A DNA stretch of 64,000 nucleotides from Parelaphostrongylus tenuis (Eukaryota; Nematoda; Chromadorea; Rhabditida; Metastrongylidae), in contig JAHQIW010000897.1 in NCBI GenBank assembly GCA_019055375.1, positions 1 through 64,000 of the forward strand, given 5' to 3'. Position 1 is the stretch's first letter, and the number at the start of each line of letters is the position of its first letter. The notes under the pieces are model-generated. The model saw only the letters and a program-made list of their open reading frames with translations. It was not told where the DNA came from and did no database searches. The translations under genes were made by a program, and so were the position numbers. Shown in pieces: positions 33,783 to 46,800 of this stretch.

Positions 33783-34165
33783 TACATATATATGTATGGG
33801 TGTACGTACATACACATTTGTGTGAATATATGTACAGATATATGTGCACACACATGTATACATGAATGTGCTCGTCCATTGAACAAGCTTTCGCCAACAT
33901 TTATGAATAGCCGTGGAACACAGCACCGATGTGAGCTGTTCTCGTTTATTTGACAGTGCTGGCATGGTGCGCTGTCCTGCTTTCACCAGCTTCTATTAAA
34001 GACCGTAGAGCACAGTACCGATGTGAACTGTTCTCTTTTATGCAATAATACTATCACAGTGCATTGTCTCCAGAGCTTCCCAAGTGTATATGTGTATGTA
34101 CATATGTGTACGTATATGTTTATTTACGTATGTATGCATTTACATATGCATACACATGAGTGTAG
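33783..34165. repeat. TATG/CATA microsatellites and a short duplicated block
   Basis: Alternating TATG/TACA tracts at 33783-33865 and 34081-34160 flank two copies of 'gaacacagcaccgatgtgag' (about 33914 and 34009, second with one change). The same block recurs, diverged, around 60120-60150. Confidence 0.7.
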
Positions 34166-34205
34166 CATAATACTATTGCTGAAATGAAATCCTTTTAGTT
34201 CAACC

Positions 34206-34475
34206 GCTTCTAGCGGTGATATGATGTTACAAATATACCCACTGATGTGAAGTGTTGTGCAAAACTTTCTCCTCTGGCGGGACTAGAGCCCGCACCTTAC
34301 TCTTTCCGGGAGCGCGTGCTCTATCTATTGCACTTCTGACGCTCATTTTGCACACCAATCTTTCTACGCTACAGCGCATTTGTCTGTCAGCGGCCAGCCG
34401 TCAGCGACCTGGCTCGGGTAGTCGGTCTGCATTAATGGGTATATTTGAAACATCATGCCACCTCTAGAAGCTGTT
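34206..34475 (-). repeat. tRNA-like repeat with inverted ends, family B
   Basis: The ends are complementary: 'cgcttctagcggtg...atgatgtt' at left and 'aacatcatgccacctctagaag' at right. The core on minus reads as a tRNA head (agagcacgcgctcccggaaagagt, GGA in the anticodon position; B-box-like 'gggctctagtcc'). A chance 71-codon plus frame crosses it. Confidence 0.65.
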
Positions 34476-34529
34476 AAACAAAGGATTTCATTTGATCTTC
34501 GATACCCACTATGTGTCAGGGTGATTAGG

Positions 34530-34735
34530 TTTCATGTCGATACAGGGTACCTGGACAACCGCTGACAGTTTGTTGCTGGCAGATAAATGCGCTGTAGCGT
34601 AGAAAGACTGGTGTGCAAAATGGGCGTCAGCATTATAACGGACAGAGCACGCGCTCTCGGAGGGAGTGAGGAGCGGGTTCTAGTCCTGTTTCGCGCGAAT
34701 GTTTTGCACATCACTCTACATTGCTAAAATGGTTA
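34530..34735 (+). repeat. Inverted partner of the preceding tRNA-like repeat
   Basis: Reverse-complement match to 34252-34450 (both strands contain 'cgctgtagcgtagaaagact'). The tRNA-like head is at 34622-34693, with 'gcgctctcggagggagtg' and 'gcgggttctagtcc'. Confidence 0.65.
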
Positions 34736-34839
34736 GAGAAGAAGATTTTCCTACCAATGTGTTCTCGAGGCTTACACAGACAGGACTAGCGGTGTAATAA
34801 CGTCATCTAACTGAGAATCCATACTTTGTTTGTGCTAGA

Positions 34840-35095
34840 AAACGGTGGTTCTAATAGACTATCCATCTCAGATCTAAAGTAGAGTAGCTTGAGGTTCTCT
34901 GACCTTTCCCGTAAAGTGGACCGACGACCTCTACGTCTCTTACGTTCAACGTTTTGCGTCTAACAACCATGTCTAATTTCGTCTGCTATTGTTGGACGCA
35001 ACGCATCGAAGATTAGAGACGCCGAGGCTGTGGATCCACGCCCCCGTTAGGGCTAAGCATCAGGCAGCGGTATTAGATACCTCATAATAACCTTG
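34840..35095. repeat. Fold-back element, copy 1
   Basis: The left half (near 34930: acgtctcttacgttcaacg) and the right half (near 35010: gcatcgaagattagagacg) are diverged reverse complements around 'gtctgctattgttgg'. A related copy lies at 59615-59875. Confidence 0.6.
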
Positions 35096-35699
35096 GATTC
35101 TGCACTGTCCCACGCAGTTGTATAGAAAACATCTATTTTTTCTGGATTTGTTTAGTGGGATATTCGCTAATGTTTGCTTGTATTTCAGTAATTATGGCAG
35201 TGATCTCCTAGGGAGCAGCACATCGTCTTCAGTGGCCGGTGAGCATTATTATTTGAAAGCTTATAGGCCCTACCTGCTTTTTGGATAGATGTTTTCATGA
35301 TCGCTCCACTGATTTTGCACATTTTAGTGACTAATTGTGGTCTTATAATTATCACAGTCATATTCTGTGGTTTATTTTCATATTCTGGCGGAGTGTTGTA
35401 TAAGGTGTTTACTGTTTCTGCTTCTGTTTTTGTTCTCATGTTCTCGTCAGTCATGGTAAAACTGAAGTGAACACCGATAAAATCCACTCCTCGCCTAGTG
35501 AACCAAAGTAATCTTTAGGTCCCATTTGTTAGAGAGGAGCGATGATCACATTTTTGTAATAATATGTCTCAAGCATTTCAAATGTATGTTATAACATCTC
35601 GGTGATATACGTACGTGTCGGCGTTTTGCAGGCCTCTTTAGCGCCACATGTCTTACTCCTTACCTCTGCTACTATCACGTCTTTATATAAGTTCTTGCG
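35096..35699. other. No gene seen
   Basis: AT-rich. One 100-codon minus frame (35185-35487) without similarity or splice context. Confidence 0.4.
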
Positions 35700-36000
35700 T
35701 TAGAAAGTAAACATTAAATTTATCGTTCAGAAGTGATTATAATCGCAATATTTAGTGTCGCTCAATTGCGCATTTTCCTACAAACATATCACTATACAAT
35801 GTGCCTATGCTTGATTTAAGATGGAGCTGTCGTAGGAACAAATTCGTTTGCTACTCATGCACGAATGGCGCGGTGGGGAAAATGCTAGTGGAGCGGCGCA
35901 CAAGATCAATGAAGCTTCCTGTAGATTCGAGCGAGACTGTTCTTCTGAACTATTCTCTTCAGCTTTGAACTTCGCGAACCACTTCCTAACCAGCCTTTCT
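35700..36000 (+). pseudogene. mariner-family relic: 5' region and transposase N-terminus
   Basis: From 35822 the plus frame reads MELS-stop-EQIRLLLMHEWRGGENASGAAHKINEA, matching the HTH N-terminal region of mariner transposases. The upstream 120 bases match those before the same ATG in the copies at 48385 and 53000. An early stop replaces the expected Trp. Confidence 0.75.
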
Positions 36001-36195
36001 ATAATCGTATCATCGGTTTAAGCTCCATGAATCTTAGTCGTAGTGATTCGAAATAATACAACGACCACTTAGCAATCGCAATCCTTTCTGATAATCTCGA
36101 TACATGAGTAATGCTAGTCTTTAACAACTTTTGGTTTGTTTTCGATAGCTGGAGTCCGTGAGGAATTAAAAAATTTACAAGCATATAATACGCAA

Positions 36196-36420
36196 GCGCG
36201 TGTGGCACAGTGGTGTGCGCTGCGGCACGCACGTCTTCAATGATTTGATTCCGCTCTCAAGGTTCCCTAAAGTCTCTATCGTTCTTTACTCGGCGAACTG
36301 TCTGAAGGCCTCAGGGCGAAAATAGCAGATATGCAGTCAGACACCTTAAGCATTGCCAAATGAGGTCGAATGCATGGTGCATTCTGCAGGGATTGGTCTA
36401 CGCCAAAAGCTCCATCTTTT
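36196..36420 (+). repeat. SINE-like repeat, family A
   Basis: The head 'gcgcgtgtggcacagtgg' is kept and the B box is disrupted. The body ends 'gcattctgcagggattgg...aaaagctc'. Confidence 0.65.
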
Positions 36421-38350
36421 CATAGTACATCATTTGAAGTACGTCTTTTGATCCAACGAATGATTGAAAACCTCACACTGATCAGTCTTACGACTTACTC
36501 ATTTACCTATGGTTGGAATTGGCCATATAATCAGATGCCTCTGAGAGTTGATGTACCTATTGGCAAGGCGTAGTTGAGGAGTAGATAAAGAATTCCTTTC
36601 AGTGTAGTGCTATCTCTAACCTGATCCCTAAAGGACGACGTGTATCAGCTGAGGCACACGATTGTTTGCAATCCGTTTTCGCTGCATGAAAATTTTCTCA
36701 TATAAGCATTTGGTAACCACAATAGGCATTTGATAACCAATCTAAAGCCTGAATTTCTGCGATTTCAAGGATCTAATCAGTAGAAAAAGACTTTTTAGTA
36801 GGTTGCAGCAGCGGAAATTAAATTATGTATCACACTTAATTTTATTTGTTTGCTCGGGTGAGCTTTCGATATTGCTCTTCACTAAAGTTTTATTAGTCAT
36901 TAGATAGCACAACTCCCAGGAATTTCTATGATGCAATTAGTTTTTTAAAGGTTATCACAGAACGCTATAAGAGCGAAAGGAAAGTCACATTTCACGCCCT
37001 AAAATGTGACCGCACAGCTTGGACGTCATAGGTGGTTTATTGGTAATTATAGGTAAAGTTAGTATGTCAGAGGTATCTTATAGTTACATAAGAAATGGAC
37101 CATCACAAATAAACTTTCTACAAGAGATTTTTGATCTAAAAGGCGACTAGTTCTTTTGGGTCCTTTACTTTCAGAGGTAATACCACGTCCTTGTTAAAAA
37201 ATAAACAAACTTTCAACCCCTCTTTTGCGTTTTCATCGCCTGTCTTGAGAGAACATAGCTTGAAAGCATATTTTGTGCAACCAAACATTACTAGTAGAGG
37301 TCTATGTAGAGGTAATTCTAATATTTAGCTCGGGTAAGTGTAGGAAGAAAGCGCTTTCATCACTGCGTGAGATAAGGTATTCTCACACCACTCACTCCCT
37401 CCACCAGCACCCATATTTTGAAAAAAAAAACGTATTTTTTGCTCTTTCTAGACATTTTGGTAGTTATTCAATAGCTTAAATCTAGAAGATTTGCAAGGTG
37501 TGCTTTATTTTTCGTAAGGTCTTTATATTACGTTGTGACAGTGAAAAAAAATGTTGTTCAACACTCATGCATCTTTTCATGATTGAAGCTTTCCTCGAAA
37601 AGTTCAGCAGTTAATTGACAACACAAATTTCGGCCAATTTAATAGTGTTTTGATTTCCCCAGCAAATTCTTTATTGCGCCGCAACAGTGATACTAAGATT
37701 GAATTTTACTTGCCACGGAAGAGCAAAGCTAAAGATTTCTTTGTGATCGATCCCCTTTGTACAATGCATGGGTGAATACAAAATTCAGTTTGACTGCTTA
37801 GTGAAGCAGCGTTTTTCCCTACAGAGGACACGTATGACTAAATCAAAGGTATGTGAGCGAGTAGGAAAATCCTGCTCTATCAAAGTACTGTAAAAATCCC
37901 AAAACTTTTGCCAAAGGCAGTAAAAATAATCAATCGAACATCGAAAATCGCGAAATTCCACCTGCGCGTGTCGTTTTTATAGCCATTCCTCAGGGGTTAA
38001 TCCTAAATAAACCAAAGTTCTAACTCAGAGTCGAGCTTTTCGTAGCCGAATTGCCTGACGACAAAGACAAAGTAACATCTACAAAGACGGCTCCATTAAA
38101 GTTACTTTATCAATTTGATAGTGACTTGGTAACTGCAAAGAAATTTGACAGCGTTTTATAACTTTTAAATTATTCAATACCACAATTGCTTCACTAGACG
38201 AACGTTTTGTTGCATTTATCGTGGTTGTTCTGTTACAATTACGTATTTCAAAAAGACCGAAGTACTAGAGTTCTCGAATTTATCACAATAGCGGAAGGCA
38301 TGTCAAACTCAACTTCAGACTTCACTCTATTAGAGGGTCCAATAAAAGGA
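36421..38350. other. Upstream of the helicase; no exon confidently found
   Basis: Any 5' exons of the helicase gene should lie here. Candidate acceptors exist (for example near 37820, ttccctacag) but no open segment is convincing. Confidence 0.35.
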
Positions 38351-38629
38351 TAAACTTAGGATGAAGCTGTCTGCGTTGATCAATCCCTGAGTTATCTGCC
38401 ATGCTCTTGAGTTCGCTAAGCTTCATTAGAGGTGATTAAATGCGTATTCGGCTTTTACACCGACTCACGGTGGCCTACCGATATATCAAGTAAGTTCTAC
38501 TGACCTTTCAGGCAAGTCTGATACCGAATCACGAGCCCGTAGGAACAGAAGACTTGATGACCCTCTGGCGTGAAGTTTAAACCATCGATCACGTGTGTGT
38601 CGATATCTAATCACTATAATACAGCGCCC
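38351..38629 (-). repeat. SINE-like repeat, family A
   Basis: 'ctgcgttgatcaatccctgag' through the body to a decayed head 'taatcactataatacagcgccc' (+ strand), ending 45 bases before the first helicase exon. Confidence 0.7.
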
Positions 38630-38673
38630 TTAGAGTTTTATAATGCACGAACTGATTGCATAACCTTGTTCAG

Positions 38674-40844
38674 TTACGGAAGAAATATGAAAGAAGAACA
38701 GTGAATCTCGTGATTATCAAAAAACCGACGACTTCAAGTTATTATCTCAAACGTAAAAGATTTATTTCTTGCTACAACATAAAAAAACGTTTCCGTAATT
38801 TAGATTCTTCTCCATTCATGTTTGATGTCTTGTCTGAGGAACAGCTCCGCAATATGTCGATCACTCCACCAGTCGAGGATCTTGCACCGACGTAAGTCCT
38901 GTCCACGTGCTTGGTGAAAGTTTTGTAAATCTTTTTGATACGCGAGTACTCTACTGCTGGAGCAATTGTAGATGCACTGGTAAGCCAAGTGTCATCAATT
39001 ACCGATCTTTAAAGTTTCTAATATCTCAGCTTATAGATTTTGTCTGTCACTTCTTGTTTCCAAGCTAATCAATCTTATGTATGGTGATTGATTCAGGTAG
39101 AGTATGTAATGTGGGGTTTATTTCTTTTTCACGTAACTATGTTGTCGATTTTTTGGAACTGAAATTTGGAGGCACGTGTGGCTGCTACTCAAACGAGATC
39201 AGTGGTTCTATCGCGCGCCCACAGTTTGCTGAGCCTCCGCCCCTCTCGGGCTGGTGAATTGGTGCCATATTTGTCTTTTAGTATAGCAGCATTGGCTTGA
39301 TACAACGGTGGGCCACCGCGAGTTATTGTAAGTGTCAAATATGTACCCAATCACTTCCAGTGAATCACTTTGAAGTCAAATCCATGGCTTTTCTTTAGAG
39401 ATTAATAAACGACGAAAACTTTATCTTTTCCTTGGTAGTAGTTTTGCTATGTGGTAAGATTAGTTCGTGCAACCAAAAATCTTCGAGTCCATAGAGACAT
39501 TTATGCTATGATGTTTCAAAAGTCCTCTATCTTTGTCAGGACAATGAATATGCTTGATGACAAGTTAGCGTCCAATCTGCGTCAGATGGATTACGTGGAC
39601 TTGTTGCCCATGCAAAAACAGGCTACTTCTGTGCTTCTGTCAGGTTGGCAGTATAGTGATGAAGTCAACATCGTTTTACCTCAACAGAAATTACTCTTTG
39701 ATTTTCAAGAAAGAAGTTTGATCATGTCTGCGCCGACAGGGAGCGGTAAAACAGCCGCATATCTAATCCCGATCATAGAGTACGTTATCCGCTATCGGAA
39801 GCTGTCGAAAGGGTATGTTTTGCCTAGTACAAACTATAAGTGGAAGGTAACAAATTGGTATATAAGTCCACTTCTTTCTATACCACTGAGTAATACTCTT
39901 ATCCAGACATTAAAGTACGCTTATGTTCTGATTTAGCATAGCGAATGGCCCACTCATTTTGATTATGAGTAACAGAAAGGCTGTGCTGTTTCATACGTTC
40001 GACACTGCGTGTAAAATGGCAGGATGCCGGCAAAATCCTACAAGGGGTAGTTAAATGAAGATCAAAACCATTTTGACTTTATTATCTTTGGAAAATCTTG
40101 TATTTACATTTAGCTCGATGCAAAGTGGGTATATACGATTTGTTTTCTCGAAATAGAATCTCACAACTGACCACCGTGAACTCCATCAACCACGACATTG
40201 TTGTCGGCACTTGCGCTGGTGTGTTGACGGCTCTCAACAACATGAAGGTCCACTAAACACATATATATATACATATATATGTATATGAATGTATATATAT
40301 GTACGTATATATATGCATATACATGTATACATATATAGATATACATACATGTATACATATGAATGTACACGCACATATGTTCATGTATACATGTACGTAT
40401 GTATACATATATGTATATATATGCGTATTTATACATATATGTAAGTATGAACATATATATATGCATGTATGTTTATAATAGGTGTGCAGAGTGGTATGTA
40501 AAACATCAAGTGGGGGGTGAATCCGCATTCACCCATATCGCGACCATACTACCATTGCACAATCTGCACTACCGCTGTACTGCCACTTTCAAGGAAAAAA
40601 TTCGTTAATATTCAGCATTTTGAACAGCTGTCAGTTCATTTGGGCTTTATATCGATATGTGCTTACTAGACCAGACCCGCTGAAGGTTGGTTATCCGATT
40701 GCTATGATACCTTATATCGATGGAGGGGTGGTATTAGAGCGGTGATATCTCTGCTAGAGTGGTAGCACATGCCGCCGGTATGTGTGGAACACGGTTTGAA
40801 CTTGCACCTGAGGTCGATTGTTTTGCACATCACTCAGTGCTCCT

Positions 40845-40885
<41 letters not shown>

Positions 40886-43800
40886 TATATATGCGTATAT
40901 ATGTGTACACGCAAGAATATTTATATAAGCACGTGTATGCGTATATGTACGCATACACATGTGCATACGCGTATATATGCTATGTGTGTACATGTCTACA
41001 TGTTCATGTACATACATATGTGCACACAACAACAAGATGTTTCCTTTTATAGTTAGATCTAACGAAGCTTAAGATGCTTGTCATTGATGAGGTCGACACA
41101 ATGATTGATGAGCATCTTGGATTATGGTATGACCTTGACAGAATCTTGGAGAACATTCCTAGAAATACGACGGTACGTTGCTCAAGGCGTTACGTAACCA
41201 TGGTGTTCCTTGAAGTCTTTAGTATCTTCTTTTAGATTGCCGGGTTTTCAGCAGCGTACTGTGATGAAAGCAGTTTGTCCGTCCTTAGCCGACTACAGAT
41301 GAAGCTCTTCAGGTTGGTGTCAACATCTGTGTAATGTGATTCACATTGCTGACATGACAGTGACGTGCGCGTGAACCATAGACGACTGACCTTAGAGTAT
41401 AGTGGGTCTTATGAATTATATTTGGCTCATTTTCTTTTTGGTTGTTTCCTTTGTCGCACATACGCATTGTTAAATGTAACCCTGGTTCCGTATGTGGGAA
41501 TTGGAGAACCTCTCTTCTGGAAATATCTACCTACATGGGAGAATACTTGCTTTGTTTTTATATATTAAGGGACCATCACGAGTCTCTGCAAAGGCTAGAG
41601 CTGCAATCAGTTACTCCAAACGATGCTTGATGTAGTCGAATACGTGGTGCATCCCTCACTATTTGCTCAGCAGCGAGAGCTTTTCTTTCATCCTTCTGTG
41701 GTCGGGAAAATTTGCTTTGCACTTTCCACCACTTGGCAGAAGTGGAAAAAAGGTTGTTTTCGGTTACCGCACAGGCGCATTCATTGAGATCTTTTTGTTA
41801 AGAAATGATTCTCCGAGAAACAATTATCAATCTTCCAAAAGCTCAAATCTAAGAGATTTCAAAAATATACGTGCTTTCTGGAAATGACTTCTTACACCGC
41901 TGTAGCACACAAAATAAATTATGTCTAACATGGGTAGCGCATTGTGGCTTTTGTATATCCTAAGACGAAGCTTTATGCCTAGATTCTTAGAATAAAATCG
42001 ATAACTTTATCTAGCAGATTTCGAACCTGACTCTCTTCAAAGAGGTGGATTTGTGTTTCACATACGCGTATTTCTCGCAGGATAGAGCTCCTCCCTGTAC
42101 TCTTATTGGATTACTCGACAGCATAGATTTAGCTATTCCAAAACCGTACTTGATAACGGAAGAAAGCTTTTAATTGTCCTGTAGCACAAAGAGAAGATTG
42201 AGGTGGATTTACCGAGCACCGCGACTGATCCACCACTTGGCGCGATTGATCTACCGCATGGTTCAATTCACATGTGGTCCACGTTTTCTTGTAATTGAAT
42301 TGAGGTTTTTTCCGCGTTGATACGAAATCTACGCACAGCTTATACTCTGGTACTAGGAATTTTTCTCTACACGTTCTTATGCTTTTCGTGCTTAGGCTTT
42401 GGCTTGATAGCGGGTTTATTTGGCAATATGAAATCAAAATGGAAAGCTTAAGCCTTAGAACAATAGAATAAAACTTTTACTGTAATCCCACTACAGGGAA
42501 CATAATAATCTTTGCAAAATGAAAAAAAATCTTTCTAATCGATAACGAAAATCCACTCAACAATGCGCGACACGTGTGAAACACAATTATTTTTCCTGTT
42601 ACAGCGCCGTACAGAATCCTTTGCAAATTCAAGTGCATTTTTGAAAGCTTCGAGATTTACGCTGTCGACCGATTACTAACGATAAGGGAAGAGCTTTGTC
42701 CTGGGAAAGTATGCGTAATAGCGCGCTTTCACGCACAATGTGTATGAAACATTATCTTATTTTTCCTACTACAGTGCTTTTAGGAAATCACTTTCGAAAA
42801 CAGTGACATTTCTGAAATCTGCGAGACTTACGCTATTCAATGATTAGTTAAAGTTTGAAGAAAGAGATTTATTTCGCGAGGGGTAGGCGCAATAATGCTC
42901 AACGCATGTGAAAAATAATTTTATATTCAATGCCACAGCGCTGTAAGAAAGTCTTTCTTGAAAGCAAGTGTATTTTCAAGTTCTTTGGGATTTGGAACTT
43001 CGAATGATTACTAACAGTCTGATAGGAAGTCTTTATTCAGTAAAAGAAATTTTTTCAATAGTGCCTGTCCCGATGACCGAGAAGATGCCAAAAAATTTGT
43101 TAATCTCATTCAATTTTGCTGCGGTTCCCTTTATGCTACAAATAGGTTATTGCTAATAGAAAGATTTTGATAGTTCACGTTATAGGCATAAGATGAAAGT
43201 GAGCATTTTGAACCATCTAGCCATATTATGGTAGGGTTTTATTGAAAAACATCTATAAAGTACTTTATGGAAACTTGAACTATGTAAAGTGATCAAAAAT
43301 TCACGACGTTTTGTTAATGTGTTGACGTAAGGATACAATTCGTTAATCTTCAGTCCATTTCTCAACCTTGCGAGCAGAAAGCTCCTTTCTTTTTTACACA
43401 CTTTTGTAGCTATTCGAAAGCTTAAATTTCAGCTATTCTAATACTATATTTGGTTTCTGAGGTCTTCTAAAAGCGCGTGTGGAAACGAATGTGGAATCAC
43501 GTTTTACACCGACGCATATTTATTGGGCTAGAGTTTATGGACGGTCAAATTTTAGTAGTTGGCCGCCAGCATATATTTGGTGAAAGTTAGCCTAAATTTC
43601 GCTTCCTAAAGGTTTTCATAGAGCACTGGAAGAACTTAAAGAAGATTACGTTCTCCCACACCTGGCTTCGCCTTAGGTTTAGTAGTGGGTTTATTTGGAA
43701 ATGTATAATGAAAATAAGGTCTTAAACTCATAGAACGACAGAGCGAAGTCCATTCTACACTTCCAGTACGTACGGTGCGGCCAGTAGTGTGTTCAAATGG

Positions 43801-46800
43801 TTGCGCGCGGTACTCAATTGGTTGGATCGGGCCGTCAAAAATGTAAATGCGATCAATTGAACGATATTTTTGAATGATTGCATTGTCTTCGTGTATTCGT
43901 TGTTCCAAAGTATATTATACACCATGTTCGAGAGCTTATGATAAAGTATTGTCTTTGTTTGTTCTAATTATTGAACGCTGTAAACTCCTATACATCGATT
44001 ACTTCCAGGCATGTATCTCCAATTTTGATAAATGTTGCCGCACCTAAAGGATATATTACCCAGAGGGTTTCCGAGGTACGTTGTTTTGCTAATTAAGTGA
44101 AACGTTTTATGTTAAAGATTATATGACTGTTCCTTCGAATGCAAACTCTCACTTAACTTAGGTATGGGTAGTGAATAATGCTACGCAAAGTGTTCTTGTT
44201 TGAAACTGGCGCGAGCTCCTTAATTGGGATCAGATCACCTGTGTGCTGTTCACACATTAAGAGTAAAGTGACATTGCGCATCCATATGGGTAACTTAATC
44301 TCACTTAAGGATCATAAGCATGTCGAAACACTGAAGAAAGCTAAGTCGTTGAAAACTGAGTAGTCGTGTTGAAACAAAGACTTCTCCGTTATCTTTTTGC
44401 TTTTATTACTGGCAATCTTTTTGAAATCATTGGATAAAGCTCGTCAGTCTCATTGGTTTATTTGGTTTTTGAAATATGCTTCGCAGTTGGCGCGCTTTTG
44501 TGCATATTTCTGCTATCTATCTGAAACTTTTTTTCAGTTTCATTGAAGGTTTCAAAGTTTTTTGTATTGTAATTGTAAAAGAAGCTTTGTCCCATAGTTT
44601 TAGGTGCTTAGGCTTCCTATTTCCATTCTACATTGTTAAATGAGCCTGCTTATAGACCTAAACCTATGTACGATAAGCATATGACTGTATAAAGGAAATC
44701 TTGAGCTATCAGAGTCATGTTTTTTCACTAGTTTTCGCAAAGCGGAGAAAAAACTCGGAAATGAGTGACGAAAATTGCGCACCACATGTGAATCGCGCAG
44801 CGCAATTAATCAAACGTGCGAGATGTCACAGCCACTCACACTACAGCCGACTTCAGATGTGCCCGAATGCGAAACCCAATCTTTTTTTGGCTATTACAGC
44901 GGGCTATGATGTCTTTTCCAAAAAACCAATTTTGCAGTTGAAATTATCGAGATTTAAGCTATCGAAAGAACACTGAAAGTTTAGGGAAAATGCTTTGTCC
45001 AGCGAAGAATACCTAAATGTGGCCTACTATTATATTTTTCTTTTCTTTGAAGAACATCAACAAGTCTTCTTGAAACCGAGTACACCGTTAAAATTTTGGA
45101 ATTTGGCTTGTCGAGTTATTACTTAAACTTATAGAAAAAAACGCATTGTTTTCGAAGGGACGGAAATGCGCACAGATAACGGAGAAGTTCTAGAAAAAAC
45201 TAACAACATCGAGTGAGTCTATAAGATTCGGTTTTCTTTCAGAAAGGTCGGCAACTTCCTGAGTATCCTTACCGGGAACCAGATTTTCTTAAAGACTTGG
45301 ATTTTTTAGTTGAAGTGATCAATCGTGATCTGGAACATCACCACATGAGAAAAGGAGGCAAGTGTAACTATATAGTACTCGAATACATTTTGATTTCTTT
45401 TTCTATGTGTGTTGTGTTTTTTCATTGTAGGTCCCTACGAAAAGTCCACTGTGATTTTTACAAAAAATAACAAAACATCGAATTATCTAGCGATATATCT
45501 CCAACTGATGGGATATCATTTTGAACCATTCAACTCGTAGGTTTCATTATCACTTCGTTTTTCTAAATTTCGTCTAATTTCTTTCGTAACAGTTTCATTA
45601 ATTGCAAACTTTTTGAATAGCAACTCTTGAAAGTCTTTCGAACATTTAAATCACCATGAGTTCTCTTCGGTCATGCTTAGAATCAGTATATAATGAATGC
45701 ATTGGCGCTTGGCTTTATATTATGTATCTTGACTTCGTGAAATAGATTAAGATAGCGAAGCAACTGTATGGGTGGAATTTTGTTCATAGGTGCGTTAGTG
45801 GTATTGGAAAATGCGTTCTCATTGCCGGAAACTAACAGTCCTTGCCAATTTCTCCTTTGAAAAATTCCAGTGTGGACGGTTTTGACGATAGGGTAAAACT
45901 TTTGAATGAGCATATTCATAGTCAAACTCTCTCGTACACTGAGGTAAGAGGTACTCAAGCAAATTCGATTAGCAATTGGCTGTCAGCAGTTGTCGTTCAG
46001 CTTCACGCTCCGATGCGAAGAAGAGTATGGACTCTGAAATAATGTTTTTTCTGTTTGCAAGATCTCTGCCATTTTCCGAATGAGCGTACTGTCATCGAAA
46101 CGTTTATTTTATTGTTGTCAAGCGAAGACAGCAAAAATGCCCATTTGAAGCTCCATTACTTATATAAGATCTCAGACTTGCAATTCATTTATTTGACCGC
46201 TTGTTGCGGTGGTTAGATCTTGTAATATACTTGTGATGTGGAGTACTCTGCCAAAACGATTGCGTCAGCCGGGATTTGAACACAGATCTCACTCTTTCCG
46301 CGAGCGTATGCTAACCGTTGCATCACTGACGCGAGATCTTGGACTTTCACATTATCTCCAATGTTGCCTTAGTAGCAGTGATTGTCGCATATATTACTTT
46401 GTCACCGGAAGATTAGAAGACTGGTTCGAAGGTGTTGCACTTCCACAACTGTTTTTATGCTATCGTTTCATCTAGTAGTAACAGGAGATAGCTAGTCATT
46501 TCTACTCTACTTTGGATTTTTGATGTTTATCTAGAATATCGCACCACAAACGTTAGACAGAATACGGTACAAGGCAGAAAAACAATGATGCAAAAGACAT
46601 CTTGGGCACTTTGGATAAGCTTCAAAGATCGAAAAATGAATATATAGGGCGAATACCTCCTCAATCCCACGCGTGACCTAACGGATTTTTCAAGAATTCA
46701 TATTCAGCTTCAAATAAGGTTAGCATGAATAGCGTAGAGACGGCCTCAATCTTCAAAAACAAAAAGCATGAGTGTTTGTCAACGAATTAATATTTGATAT

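Noticed and set aside
39644..39709. In-frame 66-base segment between Q motif and P-loop as coding insertion
   Set aside because: It is open, but the spacing fits the family only if removed, and the pseudogene copy has a clear acceptor at the same place. Treated as an intron, with some doubt.
40161..41056. Several Tyr/Ile/His-rich open frames of about 90-100 codons on both strands
   Set aside because: Translations of TA/TATG microsatellites.
42129..42437. 102-codon minus frame, and a similar one at 43636-43908
   Set aside because: They share a short repeated block (gcttggcttgata...gggtttatttgg) but no protein similarity or splice signals. Treated as repeat sequence.
44701..44976. 91-codon plus open frame in the helicase intron
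   Set aside because: It overlaps family E repeat units and has no splice context.
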